NCBI RefSeq assembly: GCF_037038585.1
Contig: NC_092520.1
Coordinates: 188,584,604-188,648,603, forward strand
DNA: 64,000 nt
Origin: Patagioenas fasciata
Taxonomy: Eukaryota > Chordata > Aves > Columbiformes > Columbidae
Direction: 5' to 3'
The notes beneath the pieces were generated by a model, which worked only from the letters and a program-made list of their open reading frames with translations, was not told the origin of the DNA and did no database searches. Below are positions 1 through 36,821 of this stretch, piece after piece. The position numbers were made by a program, and so were the translations under genes. The first letter of the stretch is position 1. Each line of letters begins with the position of its first letter.

Positions 1-24418
<24,418 letters not shown>

Positions 24419-26600
24419 AGTGAACGTTGCATGACTGGATCATTTTAGTGTCCTTGTATACAAATAAAAATTATTACAAAAAGTATTTGGAACTGTCAAA
24501 TCACCCAGTCAGCATGGGCTTTTGCCATTGAAATCACTGTAAGTAGTTTGGTTAGAGCACAAAGCTTAGCTAAATGACTTTTTTCCTTTTTCTTCCTTTT
24601 CAGAGGGTTGCGATTTCAGTATAGCTGAATATCTTCCTTTAGAATTTCTGTTGTACCTTTATTTTTTTATAATGAAGAGACCATGCCTTTAGTTTTCAAT
24701 TACACGTCAAGAACAGTTTGAAAAATATTTTTGCATATGATAACCCTTTCTCTTGCTTTCATGTGAAATGGACAACTTCCAAAATTTGCTGGATTCTTTG
24801 TGAAGATCAGTAGTGTGCATTTCTAGGTCAAGGTCAACATGGAGTTAGCCATAGGTGCTGTTTTGAAATCATCTATCCTTTCATTGTGTGTAAAATTGGG
24901 AAAAGCATTTTCTATATCATTTAAACCTTTAAGAATAATTATTAGCTAGCTCCATGGTAACTAATTTTCTAAAAAAGAAAAGGCCAAGGTCTAACCCTGT
25001 TTTAACATTTTGAAATTAAATAAAAGTACTTATTCAGAAATGCATTTAATGCTTTGTTCCTGAAAATTACTTAAATGAGCTCAAACTCAATTTGCCCTTG
25101 AGGTTTTTTGGTTTTTTTATCATGAAGCTACAAATGTATTATAACAAGGCATATTGTAATATATATAATCCTGTACTCATTACTATGTCTGTCAGTTTAT
25201 TTTTTTTCTTGGATTGAAATGTACTAAAATTCAATGTGACATTAAAATGCAAATTTTCTATTTATTTGAGTATCAGATTGCTTTCTGATATAGCCTGGTT
25301 TCGGTGTTTCTCTATATTTTTAAAATACTGCTTTAAACAGCCACAAACTGGTGGCCTGCTGGCTATTCTCAGTATATTTGCAGATTGTTATAATATAATC
25401 ATCCATTGTTTCCATCTGCATTTAAGAAACAGCTACATATGGAAGTCTACTTAAAACAGGTATCTTTCAGCTTCGTTTTGGCTACACAGGATGGAAGAAA
25501 TTACAAGACCAAAAATAGCACATTTGTCTGGAGAATACTTGCCCTGTCTGATGTATCTTTTACTGAAAATAGACACCAGGTATCTGAAAACACAAACTTC
25601 ATTACAAATGTTGTATAACATTTCTGTGAAATGCATTGATGTCATTTTTAATCGGATGAAAACCTGTTTTAAAATATACTACCTAATAATATGCTCATGA
25701 TGGAAGAGTAAACCAGTAAAGCTAACACAAAGGCTTTATATCTTTGTTTACAGCATGATCCAATTAATTACTTCGAACTCTTAAGTTACAGCATAGCAAG
25801 AGAAAGAGCTTAGGCTTGTACGTAGTATAAAAATGTACAGACAAAGCAGTTTACTAGTTGAGTTGTAATAGCAGTACCCCTGCATTCTGTGCTTCAGTGC
25901 TCTTAGAAAGGGGTATAGAATTAACGGAAGTTCTTAAAATGCTGCTACTTTACAGTACTAAACTGTACAGTAGAAGAGTAGGATTTGATCTACCACAGTC
26001 TTCCGGGAGAGTTCCCTCTTCATCGTCTTTGTAGATCAGCTATTGAACCACATTGTTCTTTAAAAGAAGGCTTATATAGTAGCTGGATATGAGCTAATAA
26101 CAGATGCTGAGACCATGTCAGTCTTAACTAAGATCTAAATACAGACCTTGTTTGAAAAATTTCTTTAAACGTATTTAAGAACAATATAAAAATAAAAGAC
26201 AGTGAATGGACAGTTAGGAGAACTGTTAACGGGCAACAACAGTGCGAATAACTTTTCTAGCTCTTAGAATATTGTGTATGACCGGAATCAGCACTGGCTA
26301 AAAGTCAGAATGCTATTTTTCTTACCTGAAATAAAAAGCTAGTTTTAAATATATTCATAATAAAGAGGTATTTTACTGTGAAGTACTCTATTACTGTGTT
26401 TCTGCTTATTCGGTCCTGTGATAGTCTTAATTCCTTATCTTCAAAGAATAGCATCCTACAGGTGCAGTTCTACCAGTAGGTGAACATAAGGAGATTTGTA
26501 TTGCTTCTATTTTTTCCTGTTGTGTTAATTTTCAGTCTGTGGGATAACTTTACACCTTGAACATCGAATTAAGTTATAGCTTCAATAAAGCAATTTATAA
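24419..26600 (+). other. CAPZA2: CAPZA2 3' UTR and candidate extended 3' UTR
   Basis: This is AT-rich DNA with no credible coding frame. Besides the proximal signal, AATAAA occurs at 25019, 26191, 26330, 26359 and 26584, so longer 3' UTR forms of up to about 2.2 kb are possible. Vertebrate CAPZA2 is known to make more than one mRNA size, which fits, but the actual ends used here are inference. Confidence 0.45.
24463..24468 (+). terminator. CAPZA2: CAPZA2 proximal polyadenylation signal
   Basis: A canonical AATAAA lies 45 bases after the stop codon. Cleavage 10-30 bases downstream would give a 3' UTR of only about 60-75 bases. Its use is inferred; no transcript data are available. Confidence 0.7.
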
Positions 26601-29600
26601 GTAAATCAGCTATTCTGTTACTTTTTCGTACTGGTATGCTGTATCCTGTTTAGGGGTAACAACTCCCCAGATGAAGCTGACCTGAGTTTCAGCTGCGGCA
26701 CACGGCACACCTTGCGTTCTTGATTTCTCTCAGAATTTTGGATGTCACTTGCACTTTTTTGTTTCTACCCCTTTTAAATTGGAGAACTTTAGAACTTGAT
26801 TGGTAGGCTTTAGGGTATTTTGTGTAGGTGAAGCACTTTCTCTGAGAAATTCTGCTGTGGCAATTGTCTTAATGTGAATTACTATTTGTTTATATTCTAT
26901 TTTTAAATATAAAGACAAGCTTTGTATTGTGAAATGTTGATGTATTAGGCATTATGGGTTGTAATATGGACTTGTAAAATGATTGTGTTTATGAAGTGTA
27001 TTACATCTTATGCAGCTTAGTGCCCCTTTATATGAAGGAATTTTTAACTTATGCAAGTAAGCGATTGTTCTTCCTGAACATCCGCAACAGGAGTGACAGC
27101 TCTGCTTTCACATTCTCCTTAGCTGTCCCTTTTTTGTATGTCTGTCTTAATTTAATACTGCAGGTAGAATTAAACTTTAAAATCATTGTAATTTTGGTTA
27201 CATCACTGCTGCTGCTTATGCTTTACACGTTGAAAGCAGTTCTGTTGGCTGGTCCCGCTGGGAGCACTGCAGCATCGTTCACTGCTGAATGGACACTCAG
27301 CCCAGGGTTAAAAGTGTTGTGTGAGACTGAACATCTTTCTAGATGTGCTCTCTTTAGGGGGTGACTCCAGCCGCATCTGCACCAGTGATGCAGTTTTGTG
27401 CAGTTTTGGAGTAAATGCATCTCATCCTCACTTGCCACATGCCAGTTTGGCTGACAAAAGCAGATTTGTGCTCCTGAGTTCAGTTCTTCTGGGGACTGGG
27501 CTCTGGGTGTGCACCAGGTGCCAGCCAACTCCTAATGGTGACCTGGGTCTGTAGCAGCGGTTTCCTTCAGGCAGCTTGAAACACCCATGTGTTGAGGATG
27601 TCTGGGGGATCAGATTGGGCATGGCCTTCCTACCTACAGACTGTATGTACTGGAGATGTAGAGGTCAAACATCAGCTGTTTGATTCTATAGATACACTCC
27701 TATCATACTGGATTACTTGCTGAAACAGATGTAGCTTCTGCTGCATTTGTTTACGGGAAAGACTGAAACTGTTCTTCCTCTGATGCAACTGTACACTAGG
27801 TTTAGATTAAACTTAGTTTGTTCATAAACTTGAAGTGTGAATTTTTGTGTGCTAGTGTCAACTCTGTAATACATCTGAACTGTTTCTTTTGCTGGAAATG
27901 AGAAAACTCGCATCAAATTTAAACAACAAGAAAAAGTAATATTTTTTTTCCACAGATAAATGAAAAGAACTGTGAATGTGTACTTTATTCCTTCTGTGAA
28001 AGTGAATACTTTGTGGGCAATATTTTCCTTTGGTGCTGTGATTGGGTTACCTGTAACTGGTATTGCTCAGCACAGGAGAGGATAAGAGCAGTAGTAGTTG
28101 CCTTAAAGGATATATTCAGTAAACACATTTAGACTTCTCTGTGCATCTTTCCTTGCAAATCAATAAAGTTGCGCAGGGGAATAGGTTAGGTTTTTTTCTT
28201 CTTGAGCATGTAGGGACTTTTGCCTGACTAGCTGTAGTTTGAAATAACTTCAGATCTGAAACAACTTCCAGCTTATGGGGTTGTAAATGTGCCTGCTAAA
28301 GTACTGTCTGATTGGTGGGTTTGGGAGCACACCACCACATGCTAATAAGGACTTGTAGTAAATACTCATTTCTGTTCTGTATTTAAATATGCTTAATCTC
28401 TTTCAATATCGAATGTATACTGAGTGCAGCTACTGTGTAGGCATCAGTGAAAGAATTGAGAGTACTTCCTTTAAGTAGTTTCCCAGTGTGCAACTCAAAG
28501 TTCGAGTTACCTGTCAAGATTATTTCAGAAATTACTTAGGAATGATAACACAGGCTGAGCTACAGCTTTAGCACAACGCTATGAATGCAAGACAAGTAGT
28601 GTTGTGAGGAGGGGTTTGGAAAAACATGCTCATGATCCCCTTCCTTAACAGGTATGCTCAGAGGGGTTGCCAGTTACAGTGCAACAGCCTGCCAAGGCAA
28701 AAGTCACCTCTGGTGGTACATCTGGAACCTTTGCTGCTCCCCTGAGGCATGGAGAAGAGAGTTTTTGGTCCCATGGGGTAAAGAGGGGACTCGATATCCA
28801 TGGAGCAAATAAGTGTGCAAAGGAAAGCTAGGTTGTGTCCTTTTTTGCAAATAAAGTGTTTATGAACCTAACTGAAAAAAATCACAGCCACAAGCTCTTG
28901 AGTGCAGAAAAAAATACTTATCTTTCATTATCTTGGGCTGTAGTAGATTTAAAATGTTTCCTTTCTGCCTGCTTGAGCTGCCTCCCAGCCCAGAGTGCTG
29001 GCTGTCTTGGGCAGAGGATGGTGGGGAGTGTTGTCTCAGACAGGGCATCTGCTGCAGAAGCTGGGTACCAAAAGTTAGGTGCCCAAAGGAAGAAGTGTTC
29101 AAATTCTTGCTGTGTGGTGAAAATGCCAGAAGGCCCCATCATGCAGCAGGAGGCCCAAATATTAGTCCTGTGATTTGGGATGCCGTCATGCTGCCTTTTC
29201 CCAAGTAAGGCGGTACCTACAGTTACAACATCTGTTAGTAAGATTACGAGAGCTACAAGACTCTGATCTATTTCAGTTTTCCAGGTAGAGCACTCACAAG
29301 CAGAAGCCTCCAGTCCCCCCTGCCTGTGGGCTCTGGCCTCTGCTGCCACCTGCCTGGGCACACGGGCTGTGCCTGAGCCCAGCCTTGCCCCTGGCACAGC
29401 CCAGGTGCTGCTGCGGTTGTGCTGCCCAGTAAAGCCTGGCCTAACCCCCACAGGACATTTTCAACTTTGCTTTTAGCTGCAGAAGCAAATGGAATAGAAA
29501 CCTGAGTTTTCAAGAGCCATTAGCAGTTTTAAACTAAATAGCAGGAAGAAAAATCTGCTTCCTTCTTTCCTTTTACATGGTGCTGCAGCGTTAAGCCAGC

Positions 29601-32600
29601 TTTCAGATGCTTTAAAATTTGTGAACTTTGCAAGTCTTTCACTTCATTGTAAAAATAGGAACATGAGGTAGCAAAAATATGACAATATGACTGGACAAAA
29701 AAATAGTTGTGGTTAAAGACTTCAAAGTTCAGATATTCAACTGGAAGATTAATGAACAATAGTGGTGTCAGAAATCTTGAAATCCTTGAATGGAAAGCAA
29801 AAGCTCATCTTTTCATTCCACAGTGTGGCATGATCAGCTGCATCTCAACCATATGTGGCAGAACAGAGACTTGTCTGCTCTGAATAATGATAAAGATTGT
29901 CCTTTCTCTCCAAGTTCTTGTAGGGCTTTGGTAGTATTAGTATCACGGTAGACATTAGGAGATGTTAAATTTTCGTTGCTTTTAGCTGCAGGCATACAGA
30001 ACAGCTTGTTCACATTTTCACATTTCAACAGGTTTATGTATTTGAAGAGCATCTCCAGACTCCGTAGCTTTTAGGCTGGAGATGGAATCCAGCAACTCTA
30101 ATTTCTACATGAGATCCAATACACTAAGTCACTTCTCTACATCCTACTTTTTTTTCCTGTTCATTTTGAGAAGCTTGTTTTTCTCTGCATATTGTTCATT
30201 TTAGTCCTCATGATATTGTAGGCTCTCATGATGTTAACATAGTATTTGGATTTGCTTTTGCTAGAATCTGGTCCTGAATGCTGTCATATTCTCCAGCGTT
30301 GACTTCATCAGCAATTAGAAGACTTCTGTTATAATTTTAAAGCCCGTGCTAAATTAAGGAGGGGGGAAAAAAAGCACGAAACCAAAACTAAACAACACAA
30401 CCAGCTACTTCTAGGTATGTGTGCCTGATATTAGGCTTCTCTACTGACAAAGCAGGCAGTAGGAGTGTACAAAAATGAGACAGTTCTGTATCGTAATGCT
30501 GTGGACCAGCCAGCAAATGGATTCTGAGCTCAGAGCATCCTGGAAATAAGAGTCACGGGCTGCTGTGAACTTGTCCAAGATGATGAACTGCAGCCTTGGT
30601 ATCTGGGATATTTGTGCCAAAGGCAGGTACTTTGTTTAGCAGTACCCTGTAGGCGTTGGTATTGGTCAAAACAGAGGAGCTGCAATGTGCTGCCTGCTTT
30701 AGAGCTACGCATTACATAATATATTTTTTTCCTACCTTTTTTTTATGTGGAGGAAAAGAAAAGGCATCAATGCTCAGTCAGAGTTGACAAAGCAGCCTAA
30801 GCTAGGGGTCCAGGAGGATAACTTGCTCTGTTTTCAGACGCACTGAAGTGCATCTCACCTCTCTTTCCCTAGTATAGCTGGTATAACATCCACGCAAGCA
30901 TTTTCCATGTCCCAGCAGTTCTGTGGGTAAGGATAGCGACAGGTAGTATCCTCCACTAACCGAGCCAGAACTTCTCATAGAGTATCAGAAAAGCCTGTGT
31001 CATTCAAGAGCTCATTTAAAGTTCCTGTAGGCGTGTACTGGGTACATAAAGCCCTTTAGCTGTCACAGATGCCAGGAGCCAGCTGAATTGCAGACAACTA
31101 GACCTGAGAGATGCTGCTAAGAAAGTAAAAGCCATATGCTCATGAAGAATTGAAGTGCTGCTCCTGTTCCTTTGCTGCAAGGCAAAGACAGAAGTTGCTA
31201 TGTAACTGATTCTCCGGGTGCACAAGAATCTGTTCAAGTCAGTAACGAGTAGGTGTCCTGTCCCAGTTTGTTACTAAACTTAGTGAGCCGTCATCTTCCA
31301 TCTAAGAACTTGTCTACCTCTCCGTAGTTCTTTCAGCTGTATACTTGCAGTTCTAGCAGAAGTTGGTGTGACCAGAGTTACTCTACCTGAATGTAAATGA
31401 AGAACACAGAAAGTGCCAGCACGTAATGTCCCAAAGAATAAATCCAGCTACCTGATACTTCCCCCTCCTGATTAGATCCTTTCAGACATAGTAAAGTTGC
31501 TACCCAAATTGTAGCTGCTGACACAGTGTGTTAAACCAATGCCTGGTGTCAAAACACAGATGATGACAAGGTTGAGAAACAGGGCAGTAGCAGATGCAGT
31601 CTTGGTAATCCATGATCAAGGATTGTTGTTCTAGGAAAAATCAAATTTCCCAACAAAGTAACAGTGGGTTTTTCATGGCAGATGATGGGTTTACTACAAT
31701 TCTGTGGTCATCTTTGGTGGTGGAGATCACCACAGAAGATGAAAACATGGGAGCAGCAACCATTCCTACACCCTTTGCTCAGAACCTCTTGTAGTCTACT
31801 GATGAAATTGTAAGGAAAAAATCCTTCCATGTGGCTATTTGTGCCTGCCAGCAAGGTTAGGAAATGCTGAGGGGAAAGAACGGCAGTGTGGGGGTGAAAC
31901 TCCCTGCATGTACTCAACAGGGTTTTCAGCTCATCCCTCTTCCCTGCTGCTGTGCAGAGCAACTGATTCGGATAGCAGGGTGAAGACAAACTGGCCTCAT
32001 TAGCTGCGCAGATTATGTCTGACAGAAAGCGGAGTGTGCCGACACTGGAGTCAAATGTAGATGGGGATTCATCAGATGGGCTTTTGTCTGGAACTGAGGT
32101 GGAACAGAAGAACTCCTGTTGGAGCAGCAGAGGGGAAGATAGATCATTAACAACCATTAGCCAGAGTAGACTTGGGAAAGCCTGGAGGAGAGGGGTTCCT
32201 ATGGATTTAAAATCTCTGCACAGAAGATAAAAGTGCGAAATAGAAAAACTAAGGACTTTGGGAACAGTCTGTATATTGAGATGAAAAAGGCCTGACAGAT
32301 GGTTTTCTGGGAGGAGGGGGGCAAGAAAATGTACAAATATCTCTAGTAAAAGCAAAGGGAGAAGCAGAAGAAAGTCTTCTCTTCCTTTCCGAAAATGGCG
32401 AAATAGCAGAAGCAGGAATTAAAACTAGTCCTGTTTCTAAGGGACAATGTGTGGAAAGGGCAGGGTATGTTAAGAAGGGAAGGAATTGAAAGCCACTTGG
32501 ATAACTACCACCTGTGTGCATCGCTCTCACCAGCACACAAGACACCCCTGATGCTGGCCTGGTCACCTCTGTCACACCTGTGGTGGGAGACCTCGCAGGG

Positions 32601-33049
32601 AGAACGAGTCCAAGAGAAAGGACTTCCCACAAATACTGAGAAATACTCTCAGCAGTCTGTATCTGTGTTAAGCACTGGTGTAAGAACTGCTGTGGCTCCA
32701 TTTGTGTCTTCAGAGCCATTGCAGAGCATTTCGGTGCCAGAGCTGAGCCTGCCACCCTGACCTTGGTGCGTTCTCCCAGCTGCTGCAGCACTTTGCTCGC
32801 CCTACAGCTGCAGAGTCACCACCCAGCTCCCCATGAAGCAGTCGCTGTTGGGATTTAGGAGAATTTTGTCTCCATGCAATGCTCTTTACAATCCTCCTTT
32901 GCTATGGGTCTGCTCATGTTTCTCACCCTGGGGTGTGCAAGCCCAGAGAAGCTCAGATTTGCAGAAGTACTTGCTTTTTCAAATTGATGTCAGGCTGGAG
33001 TTCAAAAAGTATGATGTCACGAGTATTCTGCAATGCCCAGGATCCTGTA
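26600..33049. other. Intergenic DNA between CAPZA2 and ST7, first part
   Basis: No gene or repeat is recognised with confidence. GC-richer patches lie at 27220-27640 and 28960-29470. The second carries a 177-codon minus-strand frame (28918-29451) that is rich in Ala, Gly, Gln and Arg and looks non-coding. The long minus-strand frames at 31708-32791 are listed separately. Confidence 0.6.
31708..32791 (-). other. Two overlapping long open frames, unrecognised
   Basis: On the minus strand a 180-codon frame (32791-32249) overlaps a 215-codon frame (32355-31708) in another phase, leaving about 1.08 kb almost continuously open. The translated products are rich in Ser, Leu and Pro and match no family I know. 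No clear splice sites, promoter or poly(A) signal were identified around them. The segment could be a decayed gene or transposon, a lncRNA exon, or chance openness in a GC-richer patch. Because the two frames differ, an intact gene would need a splice or a frameshift. I do not claim a protein. Confidence 0.2.
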
Positions 33050-33150
33050 TTATAGAATCATAGAATGTCCAGAGTTGGAAGGGACCCACAAAGATCATCG
33101 AGTCCAACTCCTGTCCCTGTATATGACAACCACACATTGCCTCTTTCCTG
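33050..33150 (-). mobile_element. CR1 LINE 3' end fragment
   Basis: The fragment starts with two TAGAATCA-type octamers (reverse of the ATTCTATG end repeat), followed by GTTGGAAGGGACCCACAAAG and GATCATCGAGTCCAACTCC. This is the classic 3' untranslated end of an avian CR1 in reverse orientation. Only the last 70-100 bases of the element remain, as is usual for 5'-truncated CR1 copies. Confidence 0.88.
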
Positions 33151-34950
33151 TACCCATCACCTTCCCACACAGGGCCTGAGACAGGCTGCAGGCTCTGTCA
33201 GCTCTTGCTAAACAAACAAGAAATGGTTTATAGGCAAGGGCTGCATTCCCCAGCCTCCTTAGAAGGGAGAAACACTGCCTGTGAGGTCATTCTGCTGCTT
33301 CATAAGCATTTGGAGAATGCATTATCTTAAGCCTTAGGCCAGGCTAACTCTGAAATGTCACTTTTGCAGCCAGGCTGCTTTTACTCAAGAAATGGCCATC
33401 AGGTCTTTTCATTTCCAGAACTCTCTTTCTCCTTAACAGACTACACCAGGGTTATCAACAAAGCTTTCTGTTCAGGCAGAGATTGTTTTGTACATTTTCT
33501 CACTACATATCATCAAAAGATGTTTATCCTTTTTCCACAATATTATAATCTAAATATAGTGAGGTAAATGTAATTTGGGACAGTGATTGTATTATTGCTG
33601 AAAGAGGAGGCAGGATGGACTGGATGAAAGTATGTCATAAGAAACGAATTTGGATGTGAAGAACAGCTGCTGGGTACACAAGAGAGAACGCCGTGAACCA
33701 GCAAGAATGTAGATCAAGCAAAACAGACCAAAGAGGGAAGAAAGCAGGGTATGAAGAACCTAACATGTAAGACACATAATTGTCCTGTTGTCTGAATTTA
33801 AAGACAACAGCTCATGGAGACCTTCACCTGTGGAGGGGAAAAGAAGATGGGGCCTCCATGTTCTGCAGAAAGAGGTTTTCTCACTAGTGATGCACTGGAT
33901 GGATCTGAAGGGGTGAGATGAGCAGGCCAAGGAGGAAAGAATTGCATGAGGCAAGGCAAAAGGATATTTTGGTACTTGATTTTGTGAAGGTTTAACAAGA
34001 TTTTGAGCCAAATCTAGCTGTGATATAAGGAAATGGTGTCCCATTTGGATGCAACCTGCTTCCATGGTAGAGGATATGCTGCTTGCCCCATCCATGTCTG
34101 CTGCCAGCCAGAGCTGTTCTCTTCCACAATAGCTGCCAGCCTCCAGCAGCAATAATTATCTGTACATGACTCAGCACTGTGACTGCTCAATTTCCTCCAT
34201 CTGAATTTCTGGAGATGAAGTTAAATATAATTGCCAGTGGATTACTGTGTTTCTACCAATATGTAGCTGATAAAGATGCTGTGTTGACAAATGATAGGGG
34301 AAAAATAAACTATGCACCGCAAATTGTAGGTTTCAGAGGAGAGAAACTGAGACCTTTTTCTCTCTTAAAAAGCTTTGTTTACTAAATATAGTATCAATGC
34401 CCAGCAAATTAAAGATGACTCTCAACACCCTTTTTCTTAAGAAAAAATGGACAAGATACTGAACAGCGAGAAACATCTGTGTCTTCTCCACCTCCTGCAC
34501 CACAAATGCATCTCCTTTAAAAAAAAAAAGGCAGATTTATTGCTTGGCTTCAGTCCAAGGCATGGATGTGGGGCTGAGCTCTTGTCCTTCTCCTTGGCCT
34601 GAACAGGGGAGGGAGAAACCAGCACTGGTTCCCTCCGGGGTTTTTGCCATCTGTCTCTGTCTCCCCATTTCTCTCACAGCCTTGTTTGCCTCCCGTGACG
34701 TACAGACCGTGTGTGGATGCAGATGCCAGACTCTGACTTGCTGAGAGCTCTTTCTGACCAGGGGCCAACCTCACAGCTCATGTGATTCCTTTATGAATCC
34801 TAAGCACGTACCATCTTGTACAAACACAAACATGTCTTGGTCCACCACCTGATTTTTATAAAAGATCTTCATAAAATGCCTCAATGAATGCGTGCATCCA
34901 CCTACTTTGTAAAAATATGTAAGGATTAGTGGGCATTTTTTCCCTGGATT

Positions 34951-34969
34951 AAACAAACAAACAAACAAA
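34951..34969. repeat. (AAAC)n microsatellite
   Basis: Four to five tandem AAAC units. Confidence 0.85.
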
Positions 34970-35637
34970 GTGCTTTAGCAAATATCTGAAGATTCAGCTC
35001 CCTCAAACTCAGCTCTGCTGATTTCTGAACCGATAAAACAGGCAGAGCTTCATCCCCATGTTCCCACCTCCCTACTGCTTTGGAAGTAATAAGCAAGACA
35101 ATATTTTTTAAGGTTTTTGACAAGTGGTGCTTGAGGCATGTGAATGCTTATTTGACTTTTCCTCATTAGTAATAGTGGCATATTCTTAAGTATTACTGTC
35201 TTCCTTTAAGCAGAAGAATATTCTTGTCATACCGTAACATCTCACTTTTAAGATGGGGAACAGAAACTTCAGCCTGGGCACACTGTTCAGAAGTTTGCAG
35301 TTGCATACTTTGGAAATATTTTTGTTTCAATAAAAATTGATTAAATTGTAAACTAAGCATGACTTTTTATTTCAGTCTTTCTTGGCATATTTTCAGTTCT
35401 CCAGACTGTGATTAAGGACCATGTGCTTTAGCTGAAAACAGATTTTTCGTATGTGTTTAAGCCATTTTATTCAGACTTGGGTATGTCTGAAAAGCGCTGC
35501 ACATGGCATCCCATGAACTCCAGTGCTTTCACTCACATTGGCACGTTGTTTCTCACCATCACTGACTTCAGTTTAGACTGCCATCTCCAGTTCATCCCTG
35601 ATATTGTTTAATATGTATCCGGTAAGTTTAATAGGTG

Positions 35638-35708
35638 CACTATATGCATATGTATTTATCTGTGTATTGATACACATGTAGATATATGCATGCATATGTA
35701 TGCATATT
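35638..35708. repeat. ATGCAT/TATG-rich alternating tract
   Basis: This is a degenerate alternating purine-pyrimidine stretch with repeated TATGCATATG and ATGCAT units. It is probably a decayed microsatellite. Confidence 0.6.
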
Positions 35709-36770
35709 GTTGGTTAATATTTATCTAGTTTAAAAGGTGTTAGGCATTACACTGCTTAGCTGGATTCAGTTGCTAACCAGGCATCAGCTGAAGGCCAGGG
35801 GGATGCCTGGCTCCTCTGAACCAAGCTGACCACGTTTCCCAGTGCTCGCAGATGTCTGGAGCTGATGTGGGTCTTGTTTGTGCCCTTTCTGAACACCTGG
35901 ACGATTGTGCCTGCTCATCTCTTGGCTGCCAATAAAACTGCTGCAATCTTATTCTATACCTGGGCTCCAAGGGGATTGTACATTATGGGCCTACACAAAG
36001 TCATTGATCTTGGAAATGTTCAGACAGAAGATATTTTAAGGTTTATTATAAATATATAAATAAGTATAATAATTTAAAAAAACCCTTTAAAAACCTCATT
36101 ACTTTGGATCTCGATCCAAAGCAGAATTTTCAGACTAAGCTTTTGCTGCACAGTGGTCCCACCTTTTCCTTCTTACATGCCAGGACCCAAGTTCAAGACC
36201 ATTTCTCTCTTCTGGAAAAAAGACCTCATGTTTAGTAACTGTCATCACTTCTACTTCCTGATTTCATTTAGCAAAGTCATCAACAGTCGTATGAGAAACT
36301 AGGAACCCTGAACTCAGCTTATGGGAAAGAAATTAGTAGCATTCACATTTATAGATATTATTTGGAGGTAGGAACTGGGGTACCTGAGGGGTCATGTGAG
36401 AAAGCACTTAAATGAGCACAAGAACAGAGTTTCAAACCTTAGTAGAAAGGTAGAAGTCTCTTTTCAAAATGATTTTTGTCCAATGATCACTTCAGCTGTG
36501 CTCTGTTATGTCTTGATTTAGCAAATGAGTGCCTGGAGCCAGATGAAACTTAATAAAAACAAGTAGCTCTACTGAACAGTTTGCTTTTTTGACTTGTGAA
36601 ATGCATGTTTTAAGGCTTTGTGTTAATACTTGGCACCCCTTCCTTCCTAACAGAATTGAAAGGAGAGATAATTTGTGTTAAACAGAGCCTGAACTGTTAA
36701 CTTGTGTTTAATGTTAGCTTTAGTATTTAATGGGGACAACAGAAATGTAATTTGTCGTGTTTTTTCTTTC

Positions 36771-36821
36771 ATTATTATTATTATCATCATCATCATAATC
36801 ATCATCATTATCATCATCACC
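36771..36821. repeat. (ATT)n/(ATC)n trinucleotide repeat
   Basis: Four ATT units run into mixed ATC/ATA/ATT triplets, all in the same three-base register, for about 50 bases. On the minus strand it reads as an Asp/Asn-rich artefact peptide. Confidence 0.9.

Noticed and set aside
28918-29451. 177-codon minus-strand frame
   Set aside because: It lies in a GC-rich intergenic patch with overlapping frames on both strands, has no recognisable domain and its composition is typical of chance frames.
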